A stretch of DNA of 64,000 nt from NCBI GenBank assembly GCA_019912315.1, contig JAIOJA010000019.1, positions 18,406 through 82,405 on the forward strand. The letters run 5' to 3'. The notes below the pieces were generated by a model, which was not told the DNA's origin, made no database searches, and worked only from the letters and a program-made list of their open reading frames with translations. The first letter of the stretch is position 1; each line of letters opens with the position of its first letter. Source of the DNA: Planctomycetota bacterium (lineage in GTDB: Bacteria; Planctomycetota; UBA8742; UBA2392). Shown piece by piece: positions 35,500-43,765 of this stretch. The position numbers and the translations under genes are program-made.

Positions 35500-36284
35500 T
35501 TCAGCTTCGCGGTCGTCTCGATGCTTGAATTGATGTAGCGCGCATCCTTGATTGTCAGACGCAAGCCGCCCTTGCCGTTGGTCAGGGTGAACCCTTTCTC
35601 GTCCGACGATATCTTCAACTCGTAATCCCCAGCAGGATTCAACAACTCGTCATCATACACGAGGTGCTTGATTTGCAGCGGCTCCTCGACCTTCAGGTGA
35701 TCTTCGGGGATCAGCCCGCCGTCCGGGTAGTCACGGACCAGAGGCCCGCCCGGCGCAAGGCTGCCGCCGTTGTCCACGCAGTAGGTCTGAATCCGCCGCG
35801 AGATCAGGTCCATATCCTCGCGGGCGTCTTCTTCGTAGGCGTACTCCTGCATCCGGACGGTTCGGTCCCGGTCCATCCGGTCCGCCTGGTCTTTAGCGAA
35901 CGCGAACACCCAGACGAACAGCGCAACCAGCCCGAGACCGATCACGAACATGCCGGCGCTGACGATCACGCCGGCCAGAGCAAGCCCCCAGCCGCGATGA
36001 GTGGCGCCGGGCTCTTTGCTGTCCTTCATGCCCATGAAGCCTATGATGGCGCCGACAAGCCCCGTAATCGGCGCGACCGGCCAGAACAGCACCGACACGC
36101 CGCCGCAGACGATAGAAACAATGGCCTTGTTGCTGAACGGCTTCAGCGGCGCGTACGGCTGCTGGTACCCGTAAGACTGGTAGTTTGGCGGCGCCTGGTT
36201 GGGGCCCGGATACTGCGCGGGACGCGGGCCCTGGTTGCCGGGATATTCAGGGCGGGGGCCGTAGGGGTTCGAGTCCTCGGTCAT
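35496..36284 (-). CDS. Pro-rich membrane protein, paralogue 2 of 3 (DUF4190-like)
   Basis: 262 residues from ATG 36284 with AGGAG upstream. The Pro/Gly/Tyr/Gln-rich N-terminus (YGPRPEYPGNQGPRPAQYPG, then a QPYAP motif) precedes two helices (AIVSIVCGGVSVLFWPVAPITG, GLALAGVIVSAGMFVIGLGLVALF). The outer domain opens with RRIQTYCVDNGGSLAPGGPLVRD. It starts by TAATG overlap with paralogue 1 and overlaps paralogue 3 by 4 nt, so the three form one operon with coupled translation. Confidence 0.75.
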   Translation of the reverse strand: MTEDSNPYGPRPEYPGNQGPRPAQYPGPNQAPPNYQSYGYQQPYAPLKPFSNKAIVSIVCGGVSVLFWPVAPITGLVGAIIGFMGMKDSKEPGATHRGWGLALAGVIVSAGMFVIGLGLVALFVWVFAFAKDQADRMDRDRTVRMQEYAYEEDAREDMDLISRRIQTYCVDNGGSLAPGGPLVRDYPDGGLIPEDHLKVEEPLQIKHLVYDDELLNPAGDYELKISSDEKGFTLTNGKGGLRLTIKDARYINSSIETTAKLK

Positions 36285-37321
36285 TACTTGCTCCTGGGGG
36301 GCGGCTGGAACTCGCTGTCGAAATCGAACTCGTCGAAGCTCGCCATTCGCCCGTATGAGCCGACTTCCTGGCGCTGCCCGTCGGGCGGGCTCCACCAGAT
36401 CGTTGCCGTATCACCGGCGATTTCCAGCGAGTACTGCTCGATGGGGTTCTTGAGTTCACTGGGCATCACGAGGTCCTGCACCGTCAGTTGCGGGCCTGTT
36501 ACCGCAGTCGGGTTTTCGAACCCCTTGCGCATCTGGGGGCCGCCCGGCTTCAGGTCGCCCTTGGCCTTTGCGTAGTCAAACAGGCGACTCTGAATCAGCG
36601 GGCCGTCCACGATGAAGGCGTTGTTGTTGCGCTCGACCAGGTCAACGGTCGAGCTGCCCAGCCACAGCAGCCCGACGACCCCAACCGCGTTCAGGGCCAG
36701 CAGCGCGCCGTTCGCGATGGTGCCGCCCATGGCGACGCCGCGCCCGGATTTGCGCCCCCAGGCCGCGGTCTCGCGCAATCCCAGGTAGCCGAGGATGCCG
36801 CCCGCGATAAAGAATGGCCAACTGAAGAACCCAAGGCTCAACAATCCGACAAGACAGCCCACACCGGCCAGCACCAGCGCGATGACACCCAGAATGGTAA
36901 TCGGCTTCTTCGGCACGAAGTTCGGGTCGCCGTAGGGCTGCTGCGGCTGCGGTGGCGGCGGATAAGGCTGCCCCTGGGGCGGCACCTGCCCGGGATAGCC
37001 AGCCTGCGGTGGGTACTGCGGGGGCGGTCCGCCGCCGTAAGCGGGCGGAGGCGGCGCTTGTGCGCCGGCGTCATGTTGCCGGGGCGAAAACGGCTGCCCG
37101 ATCATTGGCCCATCCCCGCCCTGCGGGGGCTGGTTGGGTATCTGGCGTGTGCGACCGCGTCCCATGTCTTCGCCGCCAAATGCGGCCGGCGCGGGCGGAG
37201 GCCCATATCCGGGCGGTGGAGCGGCGTAGCCCGGAGGCTGCGCCTGCGGGCCCTGGGTCTTTTTCTTGCCGCCCGCTTCCCATGGAGCGGGTTTGAAGCC
37301 TTCTGGGCTGGAGTCGGTCAT
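36284..37321 (-). CDS. Pro-rich membrane protein, paralogue 1 of 3 (DUF4190-like)
   Basis: 345 residues from ATG 37321 with GGAGGG upstream. The ~150-residue N-terminal tail is mostly Pro, Gly, Gln and Tyr (for example QPYPPPPQPQQPYGDPNF). Two helices follow (ITILGVIALVLAGVGCLVGLLSLGFF, and the GVAMGGTIANGALLALNAVGVVGLLWLG region). The outer domain has RLFDYAKAKGDLKPGGPQMRKG. All three paralogues share the R-x-x-x-Y, G-x-L-x-PGGP core. Confidence 0.75.
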   Translation of the reverse strand: MTDSSPEGFKPAPWEAGGKKKTQGPQAQPPGYAAPPPGYGPPPAPAAFGGEDMGRGRTRQIPNQPPQGGDGPMIGQPFSPRQHDAGAQAPPPPAYGGGPPPQYPPQAGYPGQVPPQGQPYPPPPQPQQPYGDPNFVPKKPITILGVIALVLAGVGCLVGLLSLGFFSWPFFIAGGILGYLGLRETAAWGRKSGRGVAMGGTIANGALLALNAVGVVGLLWLGSSTVDLVERNNNAFIVDGPLIQSRLFDYAKAKGDLKPGGPQMRKGFENPTAVTGPQLTVQDLVMPSELKNPIEQYSLEIAGDTATIWWSPPDGQRQEVGSYGRMASFDEFDFDSEFQPPPRSK

Positions 37322-37450
37322 AAGGGACCCTCCGAATTCCGGGTTGGCGCGCAGCCAAAGATACGCGCGGATATTACCAAACACACAAAAGCAGTCATAC
37401 CGCACACCCTTATGTTAGGCGCGTTCTGAAGCCCGCGCGGTTACAAACCC

Positions 37451-37475
37451 CCGGCGGTGTTTGGAACGCCGCCGG
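37451..37475. other. Strong hairpin between the Pro-rich operon and miaB
   Basis: CCGGCGGTGTT at 37451-37461 and AACGCCGCCGG at 37465-37475 pair over 11 bp with one G-U, around a 3-nt loop. It sits in the divergent spacer, 85 nt upstream of miaB. Possible terminator, operator or attenuator element. Confidence 0.45.
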
Positions 37476-37560
37476 TGATTGCCAATGGGGCCTGCGGGAT
37501 TTCGGGCGGGGGGAACGCCCCTGATTGTGGGCGCAACGGCTATCCGTTACCTTCTTGCCG

Positions 37561-38901
37561 ATGACCGACGCGACCACCAAAACCGGCAACGCCTTCATGT
37601 ACACCATCGGGTGTCAGATGAACGTGCTGGACACCGAGCTCGCGCTGGCAACCCTCGAAGGCGACGGGCTGAACGTCGTTGAGGCGGCAAACGAGGCCGA
37701 CGTGGTGCTGGTCAACACCTGCAGCGTGCGCGAGAAGGCCGAGGAAAAGGCCTACTCGTGGCTCGGGCGCATGAAGGTGCTCAAGCGCAACAACCCCGAG
37801 CTGATCATCGGCGTGCTCGGCTGCATGGCCCAGAAGGAGGGCAAGCTGATATTCCGGCGCGCGCCCTACGTTGACATCGTGGCGGGCACGGCTCACTTCA
37901 CGAAAATCGACGACTACGTGCGCCAGGTGCGCGCGACGGGCAATCGCATTCTGGCAGTCGGGCGCGACGAAGAAGTCGAGACGGAAAAGCGCCTGAAAGC
38001 GCGCGAAACACGACATAGCGCCTACGTGGCAGTCATGCGCGGCTGCGACCACCACTGTACGTACTGCGTTGTGCCCAACACGCGCGGCACGGAGAGTTCA
38101 CGGGCGCTGGAGGAAATTGTCGAAGAGTGCCGGATCCTCGTCGGCGAGGGCACGCAGGAAATCACGCTGCTTGGCCAGAACATCGACAGTTATGGCAAAC
38201 GCCTGCGCCCGCGCCGCAGAACACTGTCCGAGTTGCTGTACGCCGTTGCGGATGTGCCTGGCCTAAGGCGCCTGCGCTTCATCACCAGTCACCCCAGCGA
38301 CCTGAAGCCCGAGCTGTTCCAGGCGTTCAAAGACCTGCCGAACCTGATGCCGTACCTGCACTTCCCGGCCCAAAGCGGCAGCGACGAAGTGCTGAAGCGA
38401 ATGCGCCGCGGCTACACCTTCGGGCGCTACATGGACCTAGTCGCCGCCGCGCGCGAAGCCGTGCCGGATATGGGGCTGGCCGGCGACACGATCGTTGGCT
38501 TCAGCGGCGAGACAGACGAAGACTTCGAGAAAACCATCGAGCTGCATGAGCGCACCCGCTACCAGAACGCGTACATCTTCATGTACAGCGAGCGCGACTA
38601 CACGCCCGCCAGGGATTTGAACCTGCCGGACGACGTGCCCCACGACGTGAAGAAACACCGCATCAACCGACTGATGAAACTCCAGCGCCAGTGGGCCAAC
38701 GAAGAGAACCAGAAGAAGGTAGGCCGGGTGCTTGAGGTCTTCGGCGAGGGCCCAAGCCGGAAAGACCCCGACAAACAGGAAGGGCGCAGCCCCCAGAACC
38801 AGGTCGTGATCGTGGAATCCGGGCGAGACCTGAAGGGGCAGTTCTACAAGGCTGAAATTACGGCGGGCACCGATGCCGCGCTTTACGGCAGGCTGGTGTG
38901 A
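37561..38901 (+). CDS. miaB: tRNA-2-methylthio-N6-dimethylallyladenosine synthase MiaB
   Basis: 446 residues from ATG 37561. It is a radical-SAM methylthiotransferase that adds the 2-methylthio group to i6A37 of tRNAs. The N-terminal UPF0004 domain has the three cluster Cys in YTIGCQMN, VNTCSVREKA and GVLGCMAQ. The radical-SAM cluster is GCDHHCTYC, with the downstream PNTRGTESSR. TLLGQNIDSYG, LMPYLHFPAQSGSD and GFSGETDEDFE are typical, and a TRAM domain closes the protein. MiaB is preferred over RimO or MtaB on sequence feel and length, at moderate certainty. Confidence 0.93.
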   Translation: MTDATTKTGNAFMYTIGCQMNVLDTELALATLEGDGLNVVEAANEADVVLVNTCSVREKAEEKAYSWLGRMKVLKRNNPELIIGVLGCMAQKEGKLIFRRAPYVDIVAGTAHFTKIDDYVRQVRATGNRILAVGRDEEVETEKRLKARETRHSAYVAVMRGCDHHCTYCVVPNTRGTESSRALEEIVEECRILVGEGTQEITLLGQNIDSYGKRLRPRRRTLSELLYAVADVPGLRRLRFITSHPSDLKPELFQAFKDLPNLMPYLHFPAQSGSDEVLKRMRRGYTFGRYMDLVAAAREAVPDMGLAGDTIVGFSGETDEDFEKTIELHERTRYQNAYIFMYSERDYTPARDLNLPDDVPHDVKKHRINRLMKLQRQWANEENQKKVGRVLEVFGEGPSRKDPDKQEGRSPQNQVVIVESGRDLKGQFYKAEITAGTDAALYGRLV

Positions 38902-39079
38902 AAAACTGTTTTCTATTTCAGCCTGCCGCCGCGGGGAATTTCGCCCCCGTGATTCGTTAACATCGCCGGGATGGTCATTGTGCAGCACGGTTGCTCATTG
39001 ACTTGCAGGGGTTCTCTGTTGCAATACGCACTTTGGCTTGGCGCCCCCGCCGCTCGGCCGGTTCTCATGAGGCAACCAG

Positions 39080-40114
39080 TTGAACGCACCCGTGATCCAT
39101 GCCGCCGCCCCGGCGCTTTCGGAGCGTGAATTACTTGCAGCAACGCGCCCTTATGCGGCAGAAAGCAAGTGGCGCAGCTGGTGGCACGTGGGCTCGACGC
39201 TCGGGGTAATCGGCGGCGTGCTGACGCTGGCGGCGCTCGCGCCGTGGTGGTGGCTGCAATTGATCGCGTCGCTGCTTGGTGCGCTGGTAATGGTGCGCGG
39301 TTTCATTCTGTTTCATGACTTTGCCCACGGCGCGATCCTGCGCAATTCCTGGACGGCGCGCCTTCTGCTGAGCACCTACTCAATGATCTTTCTGGCCGGC
39401 GTGAGTTACTGGCGCGAGGCCCACAACTTTCATCACGCGCACGTCAGCGAAAACCATGACACCAGCCAGGGCTCGTTTCCGATCATGTCCCTGAAAGATT
39501 GGGGCGAGGCCAGCCTCATGCAGCGCCTGTTTTACCGAATCAACCGCAACCCGGTGACGATCCTGCTGGCTTACGTGACCGTGTTTCTTTTCAGCAACAC
39601 CATTGAGCCGTTCATTCGCCACCCGCTCAAGCACTGGACCTCGGGCTTCTCCGTGATCGTACACGCCGGGCTGATTGTCACGCTATGGCTTGTCGGCGGG
39701 CCCTGGACGGCTTTCTTCGCGTTTCTGCTGCCGTATTCCGTGGCGGCGGTGCTGGGCGCGTACCTGTTTTATGCGCAGCACAACTTTCCGGGCATGGAGA
39801 TTCTGCCGAAGGAAGAATGGACGCGGACCGCCGCGTCGTTGCGCTCGACGAGTTACATGAAGACGAACAGGTTCGTTGACTGGTGCATCGGCAGCATCAG
39901 CTACCACCACGTGCATCACCTGAATTCGGCAATTCCGTTCTACCGCCTCAAGGAAGCCATGGACGGCATCCCCGCCTTGCAGAATCCTCACACTACGACT
40001 CTGCATCCCCGCGATATCTGGCGTTGCCTGCGCCTCAAGCTGTGGGACGAAGTTGACCACCGGATGCTGACCTGGCGCGAGGCCCGCCACGCCATGCGCG
40101 CGCGTTCGGCTTGA
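39080..40114 (+). CDS. Fatty-acid desaturase
   Basis: 344 residues. A TTG at 39080, 7 nt after an AGG, is the most likely start; no ATG lies in frame before the first helix. The di-iron His boxes are FHDFAHG, AHNFHHAHV and HHVHHL, with four or more helices between them. The enzyme is in the membrane and introduces double bonds in lipid acyl chains using O2; regiospecificity cannot be read. It lies 178 nt after miaB. The spacer has no gene and a TTGACT at 38998-39003 as a possible -35. Confidence 0.9.
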   Translation: MNAPVIHAAAPALSERELLAATRPYAAESKWRSWWHVGSTLGVIGGVLTLAALAPWWWLQLIASLLGALVMVRGFILFHDFAHGAILRNSWTARLLLSTYSMIFLAGVSYWREAHNFHHAHVSENHDTSQGSFPIMSLKDWGEASLMQRLFYRINRNPVTILLAYVTVFLFSNTIEPFIRHPLKHWTSGFSVIVHAGLIVTLWLVGGPWTAFFAFLLPYSVAAVLGAYLFYAQHNFPGMEILPKEEWTRTAASLRSTSYMKTNRFVDWCIGSISYHHVHHLNSAIPFYRLKEAMDGIPALQNPHTTTLHPRDIWRCLRLKLWDEVDHRMLTWREARHAMRARSA

Positions 40115-40145
40115 GCAAAGTCACGCGATGCGCTAAGCTTTCGCC

Positions 40146-40619
40146 ATGATCAACGGTGTTCACGCACTGATTTACGCCCGGGACGCCGAGAAGGCCCGGG
40201 CGTTCTTTCGTGATGTGCTGGACTGGCCATTCGTTGACGCGGGGCACGGCTGGCTGATCTTCGCCATGCCGCCCAGCGAGGTCGGCGTTCACCCGACCAT
40301 GCCGGGCGATGCCCAGTCGCACCAGTTGTACCTGATGTGTGAGGACATCAAGCGGGCAGTCGCGGAGCTTGAGAGCAGAGGCGTCCAGTGCGCCCCGGTT
40401 CAGGACGCCGGCTTTGGTCTGCTGACCAGTTTCGAGTTGCCCGGCGGGGGACCGTTGGGCATGTATCAGCCCCGCCACCCGGTCGCCGCCGGCAAGAAGA
40501 AACGCAAGCCCGCGGCAAAGAAAGTCGTGAAAAAACCCACGAAGAAAGCTGCGAAGAAAGTCGCGAAAAAGGCCGCGAAAAAGCAGTCGCCCAAAAAGCC
40601 CGTGCGCAAGAAGCGCTAA
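40146..40619 (+). CDS. VOC-family (glyoxalase/bleomycin-resistance-like) protein with histone H1-like tail
   Basis: 157 residues. The first ~112 form a vicinal-oxygen-chelate domain: ALIYARDAEKARAFFRDVLDWPFVD, a mid strand QLYLMCEDIKRAVAELESRG, and GLLTSFELPGGGPLGMYQPRH. Metal ligands typical of the family (His/Glu) are only partly visible. The last ~45 residues are a Lys/Ala repeat tail (AAKKVVKKPTKKAAKKVAKK and more) like histone H1 or AlgP, suggesting DNA or polyanion contact. It lies 31 nt after the desaturase gene. The fusion is unusual. Confidence 0.85.
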   Translation: MINGVHALIYARDAEKARAFFRDVLDWPFVDAGHGWLIFAMPPSEVGVHPTMPGDAQSHQLYLMCEDIKRAVAELESRGVQCAPVQDAGFGLLTSFELPGGGPLGMYQPRHPVAAGKKKRKPAAKKVVKKPTKKAAKKVAKKAAKKQSPKKPVRKKR

Positions 40620-40623
40620 CCGG

Positions 40624-41880
40624 CTATTCCTCCAGGATCTTGGCCATGTTGATGCGCGTCAGTTTCTTGCGGATTTCGTCGTACTCAGGCTCGCCCTTCT
40701 TATAGAGCTTCTTGAGCTCCCGGTAGCACTTCTCCGCTTCCTTCCAGTCCTCGAACTTCTCGGCCTTGCGCGCTTCAAGCCACAGGCGCTCCGAGCGCTG
40801 CTTGTTCACCCAGTCCTTGAACTTGGGGTCGTTCTCAAGTTCCTTCAGTGCCTCGTCAATGCGGGTCTTGGCGTAGTCGCCGTACTTCTTCTTGATGTCC
40901 TTAAAGCGCTTTTCAGCGCCGTTGAAGTCGCCCTGTTTGGCTTCCTCAATCGCCTCATGCACTTCGGCGTCGATGATTACCCGGCACTCCTCGATGCGCT
41001 CCAGCGACGCTTCGTAGGCTTCAATGCGGACTTCAACCGCCGTGGCCGCCAGGTAAAAGTTCAAGGCCTGCAGGTAGTTCTTCGCCTCAAAGGCCTGCTC
41101 GCCCCTGGCGTAATTGTTTTTGATCTCGTTGATCAGCCCGTCGTCAGGCCCCTTGTTGCCCGATACCGGGTTCGTGCCGTACTGGGGAACGCCGTTGTCC
41201 GCCTCAAAGTCCTTGAAGCGGCACGGGTAGTCGATCATGCCCTTCCAGATGCAGAAGTGCAGGTGCATGGACTCGTTGCTGCCCTGGCAGAGTTTCTGCC
41301 CCGCCAGTACCTTGTCGCCCACAGCGACCAGCGCCGTGTTGCTGCCGTTATGGGCGTAGACGCTGGTTTCACCGTCCGCGTGCTCGATGTAAATGACGTT
41401 CGCGTTCTCGTTGCCAGCAGGCTCGTTGTCCACGACGTTTGTGACTTTGCCGTCGCGCGCCGCACAGATGTACTGCCCGCGCACAATATGAAAGTCCCAG
41501 GCGTAGTAGTTCTGCGCCTTCATGTGCGTGGCCCGCGGCGGACCGATCTTGTTGCCATTCCAGCTCTGGTACACCTGGTGCCCGACGCCCGCCGGCCACG
41601 GCAGGAAGTACTTCGCGGGCCAGGTCAGTCCCACACCCTGCTTCTGCTGCCAGCCCGCAATCCCCGGGCGATCCGGGTTGCTGCCGACGGACACCAGCTT
41701 CTCGGTTTCCTCGTAGGCGGCCTGCAACTCTTCTTCGCTTAGCTCGTCGCCCTTCTTCTTCGCCTGCGCGAACAGTGCCGGGCCCAGCGCGCTGGCGGCA
41801 ACGGAGAACCCGACGGCCTGCATCCAGACGCGGCGATCTTTCCGGAATTTCGGTGTGTGCATCTCGGAGTTATCCGGCAT
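40624..41880 (-). CDS. M23-family peptidase-like secreted protein with helical tail
   Basis: 418 residues from ATG 41880 (GGTAAGG upstream). An RR-containing signal (FRKDRRVWMQAVGFSVAASA, cleavage near AQA) suggests Tat or Sec export. The M23-like core has THMKAQNYYAWDF, ICAARDGKVTNVVDN, VIYIEHADGETSVYAHNG, VAVGDKVLAGQKLCQGSN and the catalytic-type MHLHF (HxH). This TH...YAxDF form is a known M23 variant. The last ~170 residues are charged helices with TPR-like spacing (EAKQGDFNGAEKRFKDIKKK, KLYKKGEPEYDEIRKK). Probable role: cell-wall or peptide cleavage outside the cytoplasm. Converges with the VOC gene. Confidence 0.82.
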   Translation of the reverse strand: MPDNSEMHTPKFRKDRRVWMQAVGFSVAASALGPALFAQAKKKGDELSEEELQAAYEETEKLVSVGSNPDRPGIAGWQQKQGVGLTWPAKYFLPWPAGVGHQVYQSWNGNKIGPPRATHMKAQNYYAWDFHIVRGQYICAARDGKVTNVVDNEPAGNENANVIYIEHADGETSVYAHNGSNTALVAVGDKVLAGQKLCQGSNESMHLHFCIWKGMIDYPCRFKDFEADNGVPQYGTNPVSGNKGPDDGLINEIKNNYARGEQAFEAKNYLQALNFYLAATAVEVRIEAYEASLERIEECRVIIDAEVHEAIEEAKQGDFNGAEKRFKDIKKKYGDYAKTRIDEALKELENDPKFKDWVNKQRSERLWLEARKAEKFEDWKEAEKCYRELKKLYKKGEPEYDEIRKKLTRINMAKILEE

Positions 41881-41964
41881 GTACCTTACCCTCTTGCCCA
41901 GGGTTGAGCGACAAACCTGTCCCGAAGCCGCTCTGCTAAGGTTGTGCATGTTAACGAATTGTTC

Positions 41965-42744
41965 TTACGGTGGTTCGGCGTTTTTTGGAGTCTCCGACTC
42001 CGCGGCAATGGCCAGAATAGTCGCCGCGGCCGCCCCGGCGGGCACCACGAACAGGTTTACACCGGGAACAAGCAGAAACAGGCTGGCACCCGCACCCATG
42101 CCGGCGGCGGCCCAGAAGTTGCGCTTTGCCCACTCCAGTTTGCGTCGCAGGGTGTAATCCTTCAGTGCCAGCGGATAGTCCATCAAGTCGGCGCCCATGA
42201 TGATCGCGCCGACGGGAAGGGCGACGAAGCCCAATACCACTGTCAGCAGGGCGCCGATCGCAAGCGGAATCTCGATCAGCAGCACCACCAGCGTCCACTT
42301 GAGCCCCTGTACCAGGGCAAACAACTGGCGCCGGACGTAGTGCAGGCGGGGCTTCTCGCCAACCAGCGCGCGCCCCGTATAGCGCCCGTAGACGCGCTCG
42401 CAGATCGGGTCAATGAACAGGGGCCCGAATATGGCCATCACCGGCACAAACAGGAAATACGCAAGCACCAGCGCCAGCAGGAACGCAAGAACACCGCCCA
42501 GCCAGGCGATCCAGCTTTCCTGAAGCCATTCAACCAGCCAGTACTTCGCCGCGAAGAAGGCGCCGATGGACACGCCCAGCAGCACCATGGCGCACAGGAT
42601 CACGGGTGCGAGCGCGTACCGGAACAGCCCGCCGCCCGGCGCCACCAGTTTCAGCCCCGTGGTGAACGCGGCGAACCCGCTGACGAAGCCGCGCATTCCA
42701 CCCGGCAGGGGCGTCGTGACGGGCAATGGCAGGGGCGGGTTCAC
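41965..42744 (-). CDS. EI24/CysZ-like membrane protein
   Basis: 259 residues from GTG 42744, chosen because GTGA overlaps the cyclase stop by 4 nt. The EI24 (CysZ, DUF540) pattern is clear: GFVSGFAAFTTGLKLV near the start, a pair of long helices with FAAKYWLVEWLQESWIAWL and LAYFLFVPVMAIFGPLFIDPICERVYG, a loop ending YPLALKDYTLRR, and NFWAAAGMGAGASLFLLVPGVNLFVVPAGAAAAT. CysZ members help sulfate uptake, but EI24 is a broad group, so sulfate transport is not claimed. It is translationally coupled to the degenerate cyclase. Confidence 0.85.
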   Translation of the reverse strand: MNPPLPLPVTTPLPGGMRGFVSGFAAFTTGLKLVAPGGGLFRYALAPVILCAMVLLGVSIGAFFAAKYWLVEWLQESWIAWLGGVLAFLLALVLAYFLFVPVMAIFGPLFIDPICERVYGRYTGRALVGEKPRLHYVRRQLFALVQGLKWTLVVLLIEIPLAIGALLTVVLGFVALPVGAIIMGADLMDYPLALKDYTLRRKLEWAKRNFWAAAGMGAGASLFLLVPGVNLFVVPAGAAAATILAIAAESETPKNAEPP

Positions 42745-43658
42745 TGTGGCTTTTCCGTTTGTCCGAGGCGCAGAGTGTGGGCGTGAACGTGATCCCATTC
42801 CGGTGGCGGCGGGTGCTTGCGATACAGCGTGCAGCGCCGCAGATACAGCCGCGAAGGCCCGTCGTCGCCAGTGATCTTGTCGGCATCCTGGAAGCGCTTC
42901 TCCGCGCGGTCCCAGTCCCGGTCGCGAAACGACTTCAGTCCCCGCTCAAAGATTTCGACCATCAGACGGTTCTGGTCCGGCACGTCTTCGCGAGGCCCGA
43001 CAAGCTCATAAATCGGGGTTGTGCGGTCCGTGCCGTGTACCTTGACCACGTCCAGTTCACGCGTCAGGAACTGCTCTTTGACCGCGGCGTTGGTCTCGCG
43101 CGAGATGATAATCGGCGAACGATACAGCCGGGCCGCCTGCTGCAACTGCACTGTCAGGCTGACGGCTTCTCCGATTGCCGTGTACATGGCGCGCTCAGAC
43201 GTGCCGACGTTGCCCACAATGGCGGGGCCGGTAACCAGCCCGATGCTCTGGCTGATGCGCCCGAAGCCCTTGAGTTGCCACTCGGCGGCCATCTTGTAGG
43301 TCTCGCGAAGGGCCGAATAGGCGGCCTTGCAGGCGTGCAGGGGGTGGATGTCGTCATCCACGGGCGCGCCGAAAATAGCGAAGATGGCGTCGCCGAAGAA
43401 CTTGTCCACGAAGCCACGGTTGCCGCGAATCAGGTCGGTCATGCGCGAGAAGTAGTTGCACAGCAGCTCAACCACCGCGTCGGGTGAGGCGTAGCTTGTG
43501 ACTTCTGTGAAGCCCCAGATGTCCAGATACGCCAGCGTCACGTTGCGCCGCGACGCGCCGAGCCTCAGCACGTCCGGGTTCTTCTCGGCCGTCTCGACCA
43601 GCAGTTTGCCGGCGTAGCGCACGAGGTGATCACGGGTAACTTTGCGCCCGAATGCCAT
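42741..43658 (-). CDS. Class III nucleotide cyclase homologue lacking transition-state residues
   Basis: 305 residues from ATG 43658 with AGGAG upstream. The catalytic domain is visible: YLDIWGFTEVTS (metal Asp46), VDKFFGDAIFAIFG (Lys86 and metal Asp90) and GNVGTSERAMYTAIGEAVSLTVQL. In active class III cyclases the last block reads VNLAAR; here Asn is Ser167 and Arg is Gln171. The T160 position fits class IIIb. The metal pair is kept, so it may bind NTP without normal turnover. A ~75-residue helical C-terminus with RDWDRAEKRFQDADK follows. Soluble, no helix. Coupled to the EI24-like gene. Confidence 0.85.
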   Translation of the reverse strand: MAFGRKVTRDHLVRYAGKLLVETAEKNPDVLRLGASRRNVTLAYLDIWGFTEVTSYASPDAVVELLCNYFSRMTDLIRGNRGFVDKFFGDAIFAIFGAPVDDDIHPLHACKAAYSALRETYKMAAEWQLKGFGRISQSIGLVTGPAIVGNVGTSERAMYTAIGEAVSLTVQLQQAARLYRSPIIISRETNAAVKEQFLTRELDVVKVHGTDRTTPIYELVGPREDVPDQNRLMVEIFERGLKSFRDRDWDRAEKRFQDADKITGDDGPSRLYLRRCTLYRKHPPPPEWDHVHAHTLRLGQTEKPQ

Positions 43659-43765
43659 GTTTCTCCTGTGAAGCCCGCGCGAGATTACCATAAGGCGCGA
43701 TGACGGGAACCAAGCCGTCGACGCCGGGCTTTGACGCGCCGCCGTAATCGGCCATAATCGTGCTC

